A stretch of DNA of 11,528 nucleotides from Dehalococcoidia bacterium (GTDB taxonomy: Bacteria > Chloroflexota > Dehalococcoidia > UBA3495). The number at the start of each line of letters is the position of its first letter. The stretch's first letter is position 1. The position numbers were made by a program, and so were the translations under genes. Positions 1 through 6,771 of this stretch are shown here, in pieces. The notes beneath the pieces were generated by a model. It saw nothing but the letters and a program-made list of their open reading frames with translations. It was not told the DNA's origin and did not search any database. Where the stretch lies: the NCBI GenBank assembly GCA_030753265.1, contig JASMCQ010000006.1:1-11528 (forward strand), read 5' to 3'.

Positions 1-1
1 G

Positions 2-1138
2 AGGGGCAAGGCGGAGAAGGCGAGATCAGGGAGAATTCCTCAGGGCACTGGCAAAGGTATCTATGGTTACCGCTACATCCAGGAGACCGGTCAGCGGAAA
101 ATAAATGAAGACCAAGCTGTCATAGTTAACCGCATTTTTCAGCAATTCTGTAAGGGAGACGGATGCAGCCGGATAGCGGGCGAACTCAACCGTGAGGGTT
201 TAACTGCGTTCGGTGGAGGGAGATGGCACCCACTGACCATCCGGCGCATGCTCATGAATGAGACTTACACCGGCCGAACAGTGTATCGGCGGACTCGGGC
301 AGAAAGAGTTCGAAACGGCCGGGACGGTAAGAAGCAGCGTCGTATTGTGACTCAACCTGAGAGCGCGTGGATCGACATTCCGGGTGCAACTCCGGCCATC
401 GTTTCAATTGAGATATTCGCTGTTGCACAGCAGGTCCTTGGTGACCCACAAAGGCGTTTGAGAGGCCGTCCTTCACGGGATTACAGACTACGGGGGCGCC
501 TCCGATGCCTAGCATGCGGTACCCCTATGGTAGGCCAAGCTATGGCAAGAGGACGATACGCTTACTACCGTTGTAGGCATTCCTATGCAGGCAACTTCGA
601 GGCAACTTGCGACTCCAAATACGTACCTGTGGCGCAATTAGAGCGGACGGTCTTGGAGCAGGTTATCAAGATTCTGGCTGACCCCGGAAGAATCCTAGCT
701 GAGGCGAAATATCTGAGTGAGCAAGGGGTAGACCTGTCAAAGGCAATATGTATCGGTAAAGAGATCGAGAAGATTGAAGAGCAGCAGCGCAGACTCGCTG
801 ACCTGTACATCAATGGGTCACTGCCACAGAATATTCTTGAGTCGAAGAGCGAAGAGTTAAGCCGGCACCGCCTTCGTCTCGAGTCAGAGAACAGGGTTTT
901 AGATGTGCCTCGGCCCCAGGGCTTGGACCTCGACCTTTTAGCCGAGACCCTACCTGAGGCCGCGACGAGGATCAGGGAGTGGGTGGTACAAGCTTCAGAG
1001 GAGGATATGGCGCTGATCCTTCGAGCGCTAGATATCCAGGTTGCAGCATCAAGGGAGGAAGTTCGGATAGAAGGGAGTGTTCCTGCCTTGGTTTCTCAAG
1101 ATGCGGATTTAGTCACCATTGTACAAACATCGGCATGA
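2..1138 (+). CDS. Large serine recombinase, C-terminal part (5' end outside window)
   Basis: The frame is open from the first bases, so this is the 3' part (378 codons) of a longer gene; the N-terminal resolvase domain with the catalytic serine lies off the left edge. Visible residues 1-95 match the 'Recombinase' DNA-binding domain (a GIYGYRY-type segment, then TIRRMLMNETYTG). Residues about 165-205 form a zinc ribbon with Cys169, Cys172, Cys191 and Cys203. Residues about 240-290 are rich in Glu, Arg, Lys and Leu and look like the coiled coil that large serine integrases use for synapsis control. Such enzymes catalyse directional site-specific recombination between att sites. The gene ends in TGA inside the antisense 3' end of dnaN, which suggests it sits at one end of an integrated element. 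Family assignment is firm; the type of element (phage, conjugative or other) cannot be told. Confidence 0.93.
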   Translation, partial: RGKAEKARSGRIPQGTGKGIYGYRYIQETGQRKINEDQAVIVNRIFQQFCKGDGCSRIAGELNREGLTAFGGGRWHPLTIRRMLMNETYTGRTVYRRTRAERVRNGRDGKKQRRIVTQPESAWIDIPGATPAIVSIEIFAVAQQVLGDPQRRLRGRPSRDYRLRGRLRCLACGTPMVGQAMARGRYAYYRCRHSYAGNFEATCDSKYVPVAQLERTVLEQVIKILADPGRILAEAKYLSEQGVDLSKAICIGKEIEKIEEQQRRLADLYINGSLPQNILESKSEELSRHRLRLESENRVLDVPRPQGLDLDLLAETLPEAATRIREWVVQASEEDMALILRALDIQVAASREEVRIEGSVPALVSQDADLVTIVQTSA

Positions 1139-1145
1139 CCACGTG
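1113..1145. other. Probable integration junction (att) in the 3' end of dnaN
   Basis: On the minus strand the DnaN frame reads His-Val-Val-Met-Pro-Met, the usual clamp ending, down to position 1128, and then Phe-Val-Gln-Trp-stop. In E. coli the clamp ends Met-Pro-Met-Arg-Leu. The plus-strand recombinase stop codon (1136-1138) lies within the same bases. A recombinase gene that ends exactly where the host gene leaves its conserved sequence is what an element inserted into the 3' end of dnaN would look like. The crossover would lie at about 1115-1140. The exact core and the other att site cannot be seen, because the rest of the element is off the left edge. Confidence 0.5.
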
Positions 1146-2261
1146 GATGTAATCTTCCGAGTCGATGGGCTTGAACACGCCGGGGCTGGATGAGGTGGTT
1201 GTCTCCAGCGCCACTTTACCGCGTTCCAGCACCTGTAGCACATCCAGCAGATACCGGCTGTTGAAGGCGATCTTGCCCTCATCGCCCTCAATGGCTTCGA
1301 CATCAACCTCATCTTCGTTGTCGCCGACCTCTTCGGACCGCGCTGAGATGATGAGCTTCCCGGAACCTTCTCCACCATCGGCCGGCACAAGCTGAACCCG
1401 GATGATGTTGCTGCCGTCCCGGGCGAAGATGGCTGCCGTTCGGGCCGCCCGCAGCAGCGCCGGTAAATCCAGCACGGCGCGGGTCTGGTAGCCCTTGGGA
1501 ATCAGCTGTTCGTAGTTGGGGAAGGCGCCCTGAAGCAGCTGCGAGACCACCTCAACTGTCTCGGCGCCCCGCACGCGGAACATCACCTGTCCTTTGGCGG
1601 GGGTCATCATGATCTCCACCGGTTCTTCCTGGTCTCCCAGCAGCCGGTTCAGCTCGTTCAGCGTCCGGGCTGGAACGATGACCTTGATCTCTGCCTCCAC
1701 CGGTTGCTGCAACTTGCCGTGCTGGACGGCCAGGCGAAACCCGTCGGCCGCCGCGAGGCTAAACCGGTCGCCCTCTAGCTTCATCTCCACCCCGGTCAGG
1801 ACCGGCCTGGATTCCTCGGTGGCCGCGGCGAAGGCGACCCGGGAGATGGCCGACTTCAAGGCCCGCGAGTCCACTCGCGCCGCGATGGCTTCGTCCACGG
1901 CGGGGATCGGCGGGAACTCGGCGGCGTCGGTCCCATGAATGGTAGCCTTCGAACGGGCGCAGGAAAGCTGGAGAATGCTGGTGCCGGGCTGCAACTCAAG
2001 GTCGATCCGGTCGTTGGGCAACGAACTCACGAACTCGGTCAGCAGCCGGGCCGGAACCGTCACCGACCCTTCATCCTCTATCATGGCGCCGGTCCAAGTG
2101 GTGATGGCCACCTCTAGGTTGGTGGCGGAAAGTTTGAGCATCGACTGATCGACGCTGAGCAGCACATTTTGGGTCACCGGCAGGGTGGCGCGGGTGGCTA
2201 CCGCCCGGCCCACTATGGCCAACCCACGGCTTAGGTTTTCCTGTAAGCACGAAATCTTCAT
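1113..2261 (-). CDS. dnaN: DNA polymerase III subunit beta (sliding clamp)
   Basis: 382 residues, the normal clamp length, from an ATG at 2261 (protein begins MKISCLQENLSRGLAIV). An AGGTGG Shine-Dalgarno lies 7 nt upstream. The open frame extends 53 codons further upstream, but that part has no clamp similarity. The three-domain clamp pattern is visible: an N-terminal repeat ending near VTVPARLLTEFV, a middle domain with SRPVLTGVEMKL and AADGFRLAV, and a C-terminal domain with FNSRYLLDVLQVL and VVMPM. The protein forms the ring that tethers the replicative polymerase and recruits partners through a pocket that includes the C-terminal tail. The last four residues (FVQW) are unlike the usual Arg-Leu-type ending and appear to come from an adjacent mobile element. 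dnaN is not next to dnaA here, as also happens in other bacteria. Confidence 0.95.
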   Translation of the reverse strand: MKISCLQENLSRGLAIVGRAVATRATLPVTQNVLLSVDQSMLKLSATNLEVAITTWTGAMIEDEGSVTVPARLLTEFVSSLPNDRIDLELQPGTSILQLSCARSKATIHGTDAAEFPPIPAVDEAIAARVDSRALKSAISRVAFAAATEESRPVLTGVEMKLEGDRFSLAAADGFRLAVQHGKLQQPVEAEIKVIVPARTLNELNRLLGDQEEPVEIMMTPAKGQVMFRVRGAETVEVVSQLLQGAFPNYEQLIPKGYQTRAVLDLPALLRAARTAAIFARDGSNIIRVQLVPADGGEGSGKLIISARSEEVGDNEDEVDVEAIEGDEGKIAFNSRYLLDVLQVLERGKVALETTTSSSPGVFKPIDSEDYIHVVMPMFVQW

Positions 2262-2349
2262 TCTCGGACCACCTGCTGAAATGCTGATATTTGGCGCTCT
2301 GGAACAGTAGTTCCCTGCCCGGCCAGGCAAGAACCCTGCTAGCATCGGT

Positions 2350-2378
2350 ATTATGTCACTCCCGCAAGGCAAAAACAA
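2350..2378 (-). promoter_or_regulatory. Candidate sigma-70-type promoter for dnaN
   Basis: Read on the minus strand, TTGTTT (2378-2373) is followed after 17 bp by CATAAT (2355-2350), giving a predicted start near 2343 and a leader of about 80 nt. The leader contains an imperfect hairpin (GTTC/TGCC arms at 2310-2319 pairing with GGCA/GAAC at 2326-2334). The -10 match is 5 of 6; the -35 match is only 3 of 6. Confidence 0.4.
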
Positions 2379-2469
2379 CGCATTATTGCGAGAACCAAGG
2401 CGGATATGGGCAACCGGCAACCTTCGCCGGGGCCGGTCTCCGGCCAGCCGATAGAAGACACTTTGAGTC

Positions 2470-2478
2470 TGCTATAAT
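2470..2478 (+). promoter_or_regulatory. Extended -10 promoter, likely for the AlaX transcript
   Basis: TGCTATAAT is a perfect extended -10 element (TG, one base, TATAAT at 2473-2478). No clear -35 hexamer lies 17 bp upstream, which extended -10 promoters can tolerate. Transcription would begin near 2485 and leave a leader of about 360 nt before the AlaX start at 2849. It stands in a GC-rich stretch where TATAAT is unlikely by chance. Confidence 0.5.
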
Positions 2479-2484
2479 ACCATC

Positions 2485-2848
2485 CGGCGCCACTGAAGAG
2501 ATCGGCCGGCGGTCATCGAAGCTTCGCCTACGGCGGGTTTCCTCGCGGGCGACTGTCTTCAATCACTCCGGCACTCCGGTCAAACGACTGACCGTCGCGT
2601 CAATATCCAACCATCAACCGCTACGCCCCCTGAGCCGGAGCGCGTGGCGCGTTCGGCCACCGGGCCGGCGCGGCAAACTCGGGGCCCCAGCCGAGACTCA
2701 GCAAGTCCGAGGGGCTTTTGAAGGGTTCGGCCGCTGGGACGAAGCTCCGGTGTTACCCCAATTGGCGGCGCAATCGGCGGGTTCCGGCCATACCCTTCTA
2801 CAAGATGCGAGGCTGCCCGCGAGAAAACCAGGGAGATAGAGGCAACGG
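2485..2848 (+). other. Non-coding leader upstream of AlaX with several hairpins
   Basis: No credible gene is seen in these 364 bases: the open frames are Arg/Ser/Pro-rich and have no recognisable family. Visible inverted repeats are a 10-bp palindrome CGAAGCTTCG (2517-2526), a perfect 6-bp stem CGGTCA/TGACCG with a 6-nt loop (2577-2594), and CTCGG/CCGAG with an 8-nt loop (2678-2695). I looked for the T-box core and for conserved blocks of RNase P, tmRNA and SRP RNA and did not find them. It may be a regulatory leader of the AlaX gene or decayed sequence. Confidence 0.35.
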
Positions 2849-3565
2849 ATGACCAACCTTCTGTTCCATGACGACAGCTACTTGAAGGAGTTCTAGGCCA
2901 CCGTGACCGAGGTGGTGGAAGGTGGCGTGGTGTTGGACAGCACCGCCTTCTACGCCGGCGGCGGCGGTCAGCCGTACGATACCGGCGTCCTGATATCCGA
3001 GGATCAGGAACATCCGGTCACCCAGGTGGGCCGGTCGGAAGGTAAGATAGTGCACCGGATTGAAGGGCCGGCGCCGGCGGCTGGGGCCTCGATCACTGGC
3101 CGGATCGATTGGGAGCGGCGCTATCACCTGATGCGCACCCACACCGCCCTGCACATCCTTTGCGGCGTGATCTGGCGCGACTACGGAGCCAAGGTAACCG
3201 GCGGAGACATGCGCCCAGGCGAGGCCCGGATGGACTTCGAACTGGAGCAGATGAGCGCCGAGTTCGCCCAGGAAGTGGAGGAGAAGATCAACGCCGAGGT
3301 TGCGGCGGCCCGGGACGTGCTGGTGGGCAACTTGACCCGGGAAGAAGCCGAACAGGTCCCGGACCTGATCCGCACCAAGATAAACCTGCTCCCACCCGGC
3401 ATCCGAGAGGTGCGGACCATCGAGATAAAGGGGCTGGACACCCAGGCCGACGGCGGCACCCACGTTGCCAACACCCGCGAGGTAGGCGTCATCAAAGTGG
3501 TGCGTCACGAGAGCAAAGGGCGCATCAACAAGCGGCTGAGGATCGGCCTGGAGGACTCTCAGTAG
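2849..3565 (+). CDS. Alanyl-tRNA editing protein (AlaX family), interrupted by in-frame TAG at codon 16
   Basis: AlaX proteins are free-standing relatives of the AlaRS editing domain that hydrolyse mischarged Ser- or Gly-tRNA(Ala). The original start is likely ATG 2849: TAGAGG lies 6 nt upstream, and the first 15 residues (MTNLLFHDDSYLKEF) match the family. Codon 16 is TAG (2894-2896), after which the same frame continues Ala-Thr-Val-Thr-Glu to a TAG at 3563. Family members usually carry Glu or a similar residue there, so a GAG-to-TAG change is the simplest explanation. Numbered from 2849, the GGGGQP loop is at 37-42, the zinc motif HxxxH is His98/His102, and GGTHV contains His205. The residue four before His205 is Asp201, where AlaRS has Cys. 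A GTG at 2903 could restart translation and give a 220-residue protein lacking the first strand, but no good ribosome site precedes it. Confidence 0.85.
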
Positions 3566-3599
3566 CCGGCTCACCTCTCCATTGGGTCCGGCTTTGTTT
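3564..3599 (+). terminator. Candidate Rho-independent terminator after AlaX
   Basis: AGCCGG (3564-3569) pairs perfectly with CCGGCT (3588-3593); inside, ACC (3573-3575) can pair with GGT (3585-3587). The stem is followed at once by TTTGTTT. The left arm overlaps the AlaX stop codon. The modest stem and interrupted T-run limit confidence. If real, it separates AlaX from the hyu genes. Confidence 0.5.
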
Positions 3600-3616
3600 A
3601 CTGAACTATGCACAAA

Positions 3617-3690
3617 TTCCTGAGCCCTACATGGGCATACCCTGTCAGGAACACTCCCCAGTCTCCCTTCGGTGAAAGGATACAGGGAGA
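3617..3690. repeat. Two successive inverted repeats in the AlaX-hyuA gap
   Basis: First hairpin: TTCCTGA (3617-3623) pairs perfectly with TCAGGAA (3645-3651) and encloses GCCC/GGGC with a 5-nt loop (3624-3636). Second hairpin: TCTCCCT (3662-3668) pairs perfectly with AGGGAGA (3684-3690) over a 15-nt loop. Neither has a following T-run. They could be leader structures for hyuA, protein-binding sites or REP-like units. No convincing promoter for hyuA is visible in this gap. Confidence 0.4.
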
Positions 3691-3774
3691 TATTGTTCAC
3701 CATCGATGCCTTGGGGTAATTAGCTGCTATGTCAACCAAGCCACGGAATCTCGAAGACCAAGGCGTCTAGCTCG

Positions 3775-4272
3775 ATGACCAGGACCATAGTGGGCATCGA
3801 CGTCGGCGAAACCTTCACCGACATCGCCGTGCTCGAAGATGGCCGGCTCCGAGTCCACAAGCTCCCTTCGACCCCCGACGACCCCACCCGGGGCATCCTC
3901 CAGGGAGTGGCCGAAACCGGGGTGAGGGTGGGTGAGGCCGACTTCGTCCACGGCTCCACCGTCGCGACCAACGCTCTGCTGGAGGGCAAAGGCGGCCGCA
4001 CGGCCCTCGTCACCACCCTGGGCTTCGAAGACGTGCTGGAAATCGGCCGCCAGGCCCGCACCGAGCTTTACAACCTGAATATGGACCGGGCTCCGGCCCT
4101 GGCGCCCTGGGAGCTGCGCTTCGGGCTGCCGGAGCGGGTCGACCATACCGGGACCATCATCGAGGACCTGTCCCCCGCGGCTATAGAAACAGTGGTCCGA
4201 TTGATACAGGAAGCCCAGGTCGATTCCGTGGCCGTCTCTTTCCTGTTTTCATTCCTCAACCCGGCCCACTAA
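3775..4272 (+). CDS. hyuA: Hydantoinase/oxoprolinase subunit A (HyuA), N-terminal fragment ending at an in-frame TAA
   Basis: This is the first 165 codons of a gene that continues in the same frame to 5781. The full frame of 668 sense-plus-stop positions is close to the usual HyuA length. This fragment holds the N-terminal ATP-binding half (hydantoinase/oxoprolinase N-terminal region, actin/ASKHA-like): GIDVGETFTD at residues 7-16, STPDDPTRG, and VHGSTVATNALLEGKGGRTALVTT. The usual phosphate loop reads DVGGTFTD; here the second Gly is Glu. The TAA at 4270-4272 falls inside the family stretch FLNPAH-x-E, where Glu or Gln is expected, so one substitution in GAA or CAA would explain it. The start ATG has only a weak AAGG upstream. 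Without the second fragment this piece is not expected to be active. Confidence 0.85.
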   Translation: MTRTIVGIDVGETFTDIAVLEDGRLRVHKLPSTPDDPTRGILQGVAETGVRVGEADFVHGSTVATNALLEGKGGRTALVTTLGFEDVLEIGRQARTELYNLNMDRAPALAPWELRFGLPERVDHTGTIIEDLSPAAIETVVRLIQEAQVDSVAVSFLFSFLNPAH

Positions 4273-4275
4273 GAG

Positions 4276-5781
4276 ATGGTTCTCAAAGCTCTGCAGAAGC
4301 TACCCGAGCCTCCCTTCATCTCCATTTCCAGCCGCGTACTCCCCGAGTTCCGCGAATACGAGCGCACCGGCACAGTGGTGGTGAACTGCTACGTTGGGAA
4401 GCTGATGGCACACTATCTCGGCGAACTGGAAAAGTCCCTCGGTAACGAACTGCGGATCATGCAATCCTCGGGGGGCAGCATCACCGCCCGGTTGGCGTCG
4501 GAGCAGCCGGTGCGCACCATCTTGAGCGGCCCCGCCGGCGGAGTCGTGGGCGCCTTCTACGCGGGGGTCCAGGCCGGTTACCCGGACATCATCACCCTGG
4601 ACATGGGCGGCACCTCCACCGACGTCTCCCTCTGCCCGGGGACTATCAAAGAGACCACCGCCTCCAACGTTGGAGGGTATCCCATCAGCGTTCCCATGAT
4701 CGAGATCCACACCGTGGGGGCCGGCGGCGGTTCCATCGCCCGGTTGGATGCTGGTGGCGCGCTGGTGGTGGGGCCCCAGTCGGCGGGGGCGGACCCCGGC
4801 CCGGCTTGCTACGGCAAAGGTGACCAGATCACGGTCACCGACGCCAACCTGACCCTGGGGCGGCTGTTGCCCGACCAGTTCCTCGGGGGGCGCTTGACCC
4901 TGGACCGGGCCCGGGCCGAAAGCCTGATGTCCGGCCTGGCGTCGCAGATAGGCGCAACGATCCAGGAAACGGCCCTGGGTATCAACCGCGTGGTCAACGC
5001 CAACATGGAGCGGGCCATCCGGGCCATCTCCCTGGAGCGGGGCTACGACCCCCGCCGCTTTACACTAGTGCCCTTCGGCGGCGCCGGCCCGATGCACAGC
5101 TGCGAGCTAGCCGAAGAGCTGGGTATCCCGAGGGTGCTGGTGCCCCCCAGACCCGGCATCCTCTCGGCCCTGGGGGTGGCCATCGCCGACGTGGTCAAGG
5201 ACTACTCGCGAACGGCGATGCTGCGGGGCGACGACGTGACCCGGCTCCGCCTGGACGAGGAGTTCCACGGCATGGAGCGTCTGGCCCGCGAGGAGCTGCG
5301 GAAGGAAGGCCTGCCCATTGACCGGATGGAAGCTCGCCGCTTCCTGGACGCCCGCTACGTCGGCCAATCCTTCGAGTTGACCATCGACTACCCGTCACCA
5401 TCCGGTAGACGCGACCTGCAGCGCGCCGTCACCGACAGCTTCTACCGGGCCCACCTTCAGAGATTCGGCTACGCCGACCGGGGCGAACGCGTGGAGATCG
5501 TCAACCTGCGGCTGAAGCTTCTGCTGGCCGTCGACAAGCCTCAGGCCACCCCGGAGCCCCCCGGAGCGGCCGATCCGTCCGCCGCCAAGATGGGCGAAGC
5601 GGAGGTGGTGTTCCGCGACGGCTCTCTGGCCACACCCCTGTACCAACGGGAAATGCTGCGGAGCGGAAACCAAATCCAGGGGCCGGCCCTGGTGGTGCAG
5701 ATGGACAGCACCATCGTGGTGCCACCCGGCTGGGGCGGCGCCGTGGACCCCTACGGCAACCTGGTGCTGGAGCCGGAGTAG
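4276..5781 (+). CDS. hyuA: Hydantoinase/oxoprolinase subunit A (HyuA), main C-terminal fragment
   Basis: This is the in-frame continuation of HyuA. ATG 4276 is the first Met after the TAA and need not be a real start, since no Shine-Dalgarno is evident and it lies mid-domain. In this 501-residue piece the second phosphate motif DMGGTSTDVSL is at 109-119, GAGGGSIA at 148-155, AGADPGPACYG at 170-180, and FGGAGPMH at 267-274, followed by RPGILSALG. The C-terminal domain reaches VVPPGWGG and a TAG stop. HyuA works with HyuB in ATP-dependent opening of cyclic amides such as N-methylhydantoin or 5-oxoproline, and related pairs are acetone or acetophenone carboxylases and caprolactamases. The substrate here is unknown. 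All core motifs after the TAA are intact, so the break is either recent or an artefact. Confidence 0.88.
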   Translation: MVLKALQKLPEPPFISISSRVLPEFREYERTGTVVVNCYVGKLMAHYLGELEKSLGNELRIMQSSGGSITARLASEQPVRTILSGPAGGVVGAFYAGVQAGYPDIITLDMGGTSTDVSLCPGTIKETTASNVGGYPISVPMIEIHTVGAGGGSIARLDAGGALVVGPQSAGADPGPACYGKGDQITVTDANLTLGRLLPDQFLGGRLTLDRARAESLMSGLASQIGATIQETALGINRVVNANMERAIRAISLERGYDPRRFTLVPFGGAGPMHSCELAEELGIPRVLVPPRPGILSALGVAIADVVKDYSRTAMLRGDDVTRLRLDEEFHGMERLAREELRKEGLPIDRMEARRFLDARYVGQSFELTIDYPSPSGRRDLQRAVTDSFYRAHLQRFGYADRGERVEIVNLRLKLLLAVDKPQATPEPPGAADPSAAKMGEAEVVFRDGSLATPLYQREMLRSGNQIQGPALVVQMDSTIVVPPGWGGAVDPYGNLVLEPE

Positions 5782-5875
5782 GGGGACAGAGCTTGCTCCA
5801 ACGTGACCCATGTGATCCCCGGTTCGGCCGGGTGACAAACTCTGAGCAGGAATTCTTGAACGGCAGGATGCGATA

Positions 5876-6739
5876 GTGTCGAACGAACCCGCTCAAGACC
5901 TCCACAGCCTCTCCGTGCTGGCCGCCTTCGCCCACCCCGACGACGAAGGCTTCGGCTGCGGTGGCACCCTCGCCATGCTGGTGGAGCGAGGAGCCCACGT
6001 TACCCTGGTGTGCACCACCAACGGAGACGTGGGCGAGATCAGCGACCCCTCCCTGGCTACTCCGGAAACCCTGGCCCAGGTGCGCCGGGAGGAGTTGCGC
6101 CGGGCCATGTCCGTAACCGGCGTGCAAGACCTGCGCTTCCTGGGCTACCGTGACTCCGGCATGGCCGGCACCGACGACAACACCCACCCGGACTCCCTGT
6201 CCCAGGCCGACCCGGAGAAGGTGGCCGGCGAACTGGCGGAGATCATCCGGGAAACGCGCCCAGAGATGGTCTTCACCCACGACCCGACGGGGGGTTACGG
6301 TCACCCGGACCACACGGCGGTCTACCGCCACGCAACCCGGGCCTTCGCCCTGGCCGGTGATCCTGGCCACGAGGGAGACTCGACCCACGCCCGGCAGGCC
6401 TGGTCTCCGCGGCTGCTCTACTACGTCTGCTTCCCCCGCAGCAACTTCCGGCGGATGTGGCAGCAGATGCTGAACGCGGGCATCACGCCGCCCTTCGCCA
6501 GCCTGGACATCGAGACCATCGGGTCCCCGGACGAAGACGTGACCACGGTGGTGGACGTCGGCGCCTACGTGGAGACCAAGGTCGCCTCGCTTAACTGCCA
6601 CCGGACCCAGATTGACCCCAACGGGCCTTTTGCCAAATTGCCCCAGGAAATGATGCGGGAGATCATGAGCACCGAGTACTACACCCTGGCCGTTCCCAAG
6701 GAAGGGGACAAAGGGGCGGACCTGCTGGCCGGGTTGTAA
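5876..6739 (+). CDS. PIG-L (LmbE-like) family zinc deacetylase
   Basis: 287 residues from a GTG at 5876, with AGGA about 8 nt upstream; the ATG at 5868 hits a stop after two codons. The family signature AHPDDE is at residues 19-24 and GHPDH at 142-146. By analogy with MshB, His20, Asp23 and His146 would bind zinc, Asp22 would be the general base and His143 would stabilise the transition state. The context REELRRAMSVTGV and LGYRDSGM is also typical. Family members remove acetyl groups from N-acetylglucosamine-type sugars, thiol precursors (mycothiol, bacillithiol) and other N-acyl compounds. It lies between hyuA and hyuB (94-bp and 32-bp gaps), so its substrate may belong to the same route. 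The gap before it contains a CCCGG/CCGGG hairpin with a TTCGG loop (5818-5832). No signal peptide is seen; it is probably cytoplasmic. Confidence 0.9.
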   Translation: MSNEPAQDLHSLSVLAAFAHPDDEGFGCGGTLAMLVERGAHVTLVCTTNGDVGEISDPSLATPETLAQVRREELRRAMSVTGVQDLRFLGYRDSGMAGTDDNTHPDSLSQADPEKVAGELAEIIRETRPEMVFTHDPTGGYGHPDHTAVYRHATRAFALAGDPGHEGDSTHARQAWSPRLLYYVCFPRSNFRRMWQQMLNAGITPPFASLDIETIGSPDEDVTTVVDVGAYVETKVASLNCHRTQIDPNGPFAKLPQEMMREIMSTEYYTLAVPKEGDKGADLLAGL

Positions 6740-6771
6740 CCGCGGCATTGACTAACGAGAAGGGGTGACCG

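Noticed and set aside
2291..2839. 182-codon open frame on the plus strand between dnaN and AlaX
   Set aside because: It spans a promoter-like element and hairpins, has skewed Arg/Ser/Pro composition and no recognisable domain or ribosome site.
2485..2848. T-box leader, RNase P RNA, tmRNA or SRP RNA upstream of AlaX
   Set aside because: The conserved core segments of these RNAs were not found when the stretch was read on the plus strand.
3693..3722. TTGTTC and TAATTA as a hyuA promoter
   Set aside because: 18-bp spacing and a poor -10 match; not better than chance.
2798..3739. 313-codon open frame on the minus strand opposite AlaX
   Set aside because: Antisense shadow of a gene with recognisable AlaX motifs; no family features of its own.
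3729..3770. 13-codon reading frame just upstream of hyuA as a leader peptide
   Set aside because: No ribosome site, no repeated codons of the attenuator type, and a frame different from hyuA; too short to support.
2849..5781. Alternative genetic code in which TAG and TAA are read as amino acids
   Set aside because: AlaX, hyuA and hyuB end in TAG, and the PIG-L and lipoprotein genes end in TAA at family-appropriate ends, so both codons still terminate here. Selenocysteine is excluded because neither internal stop is TGA.
5501..6748. 415-codon open frame on the minus strand opposite hyuA and the PIG-L gene
   Set aside because: It lies antisense to two genes with clear catalytic motifs; its sequence is Gly/Val/His/Arg-rich with no recognisable family. 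Long antisense frames are expected in GC-rich coding DNA.
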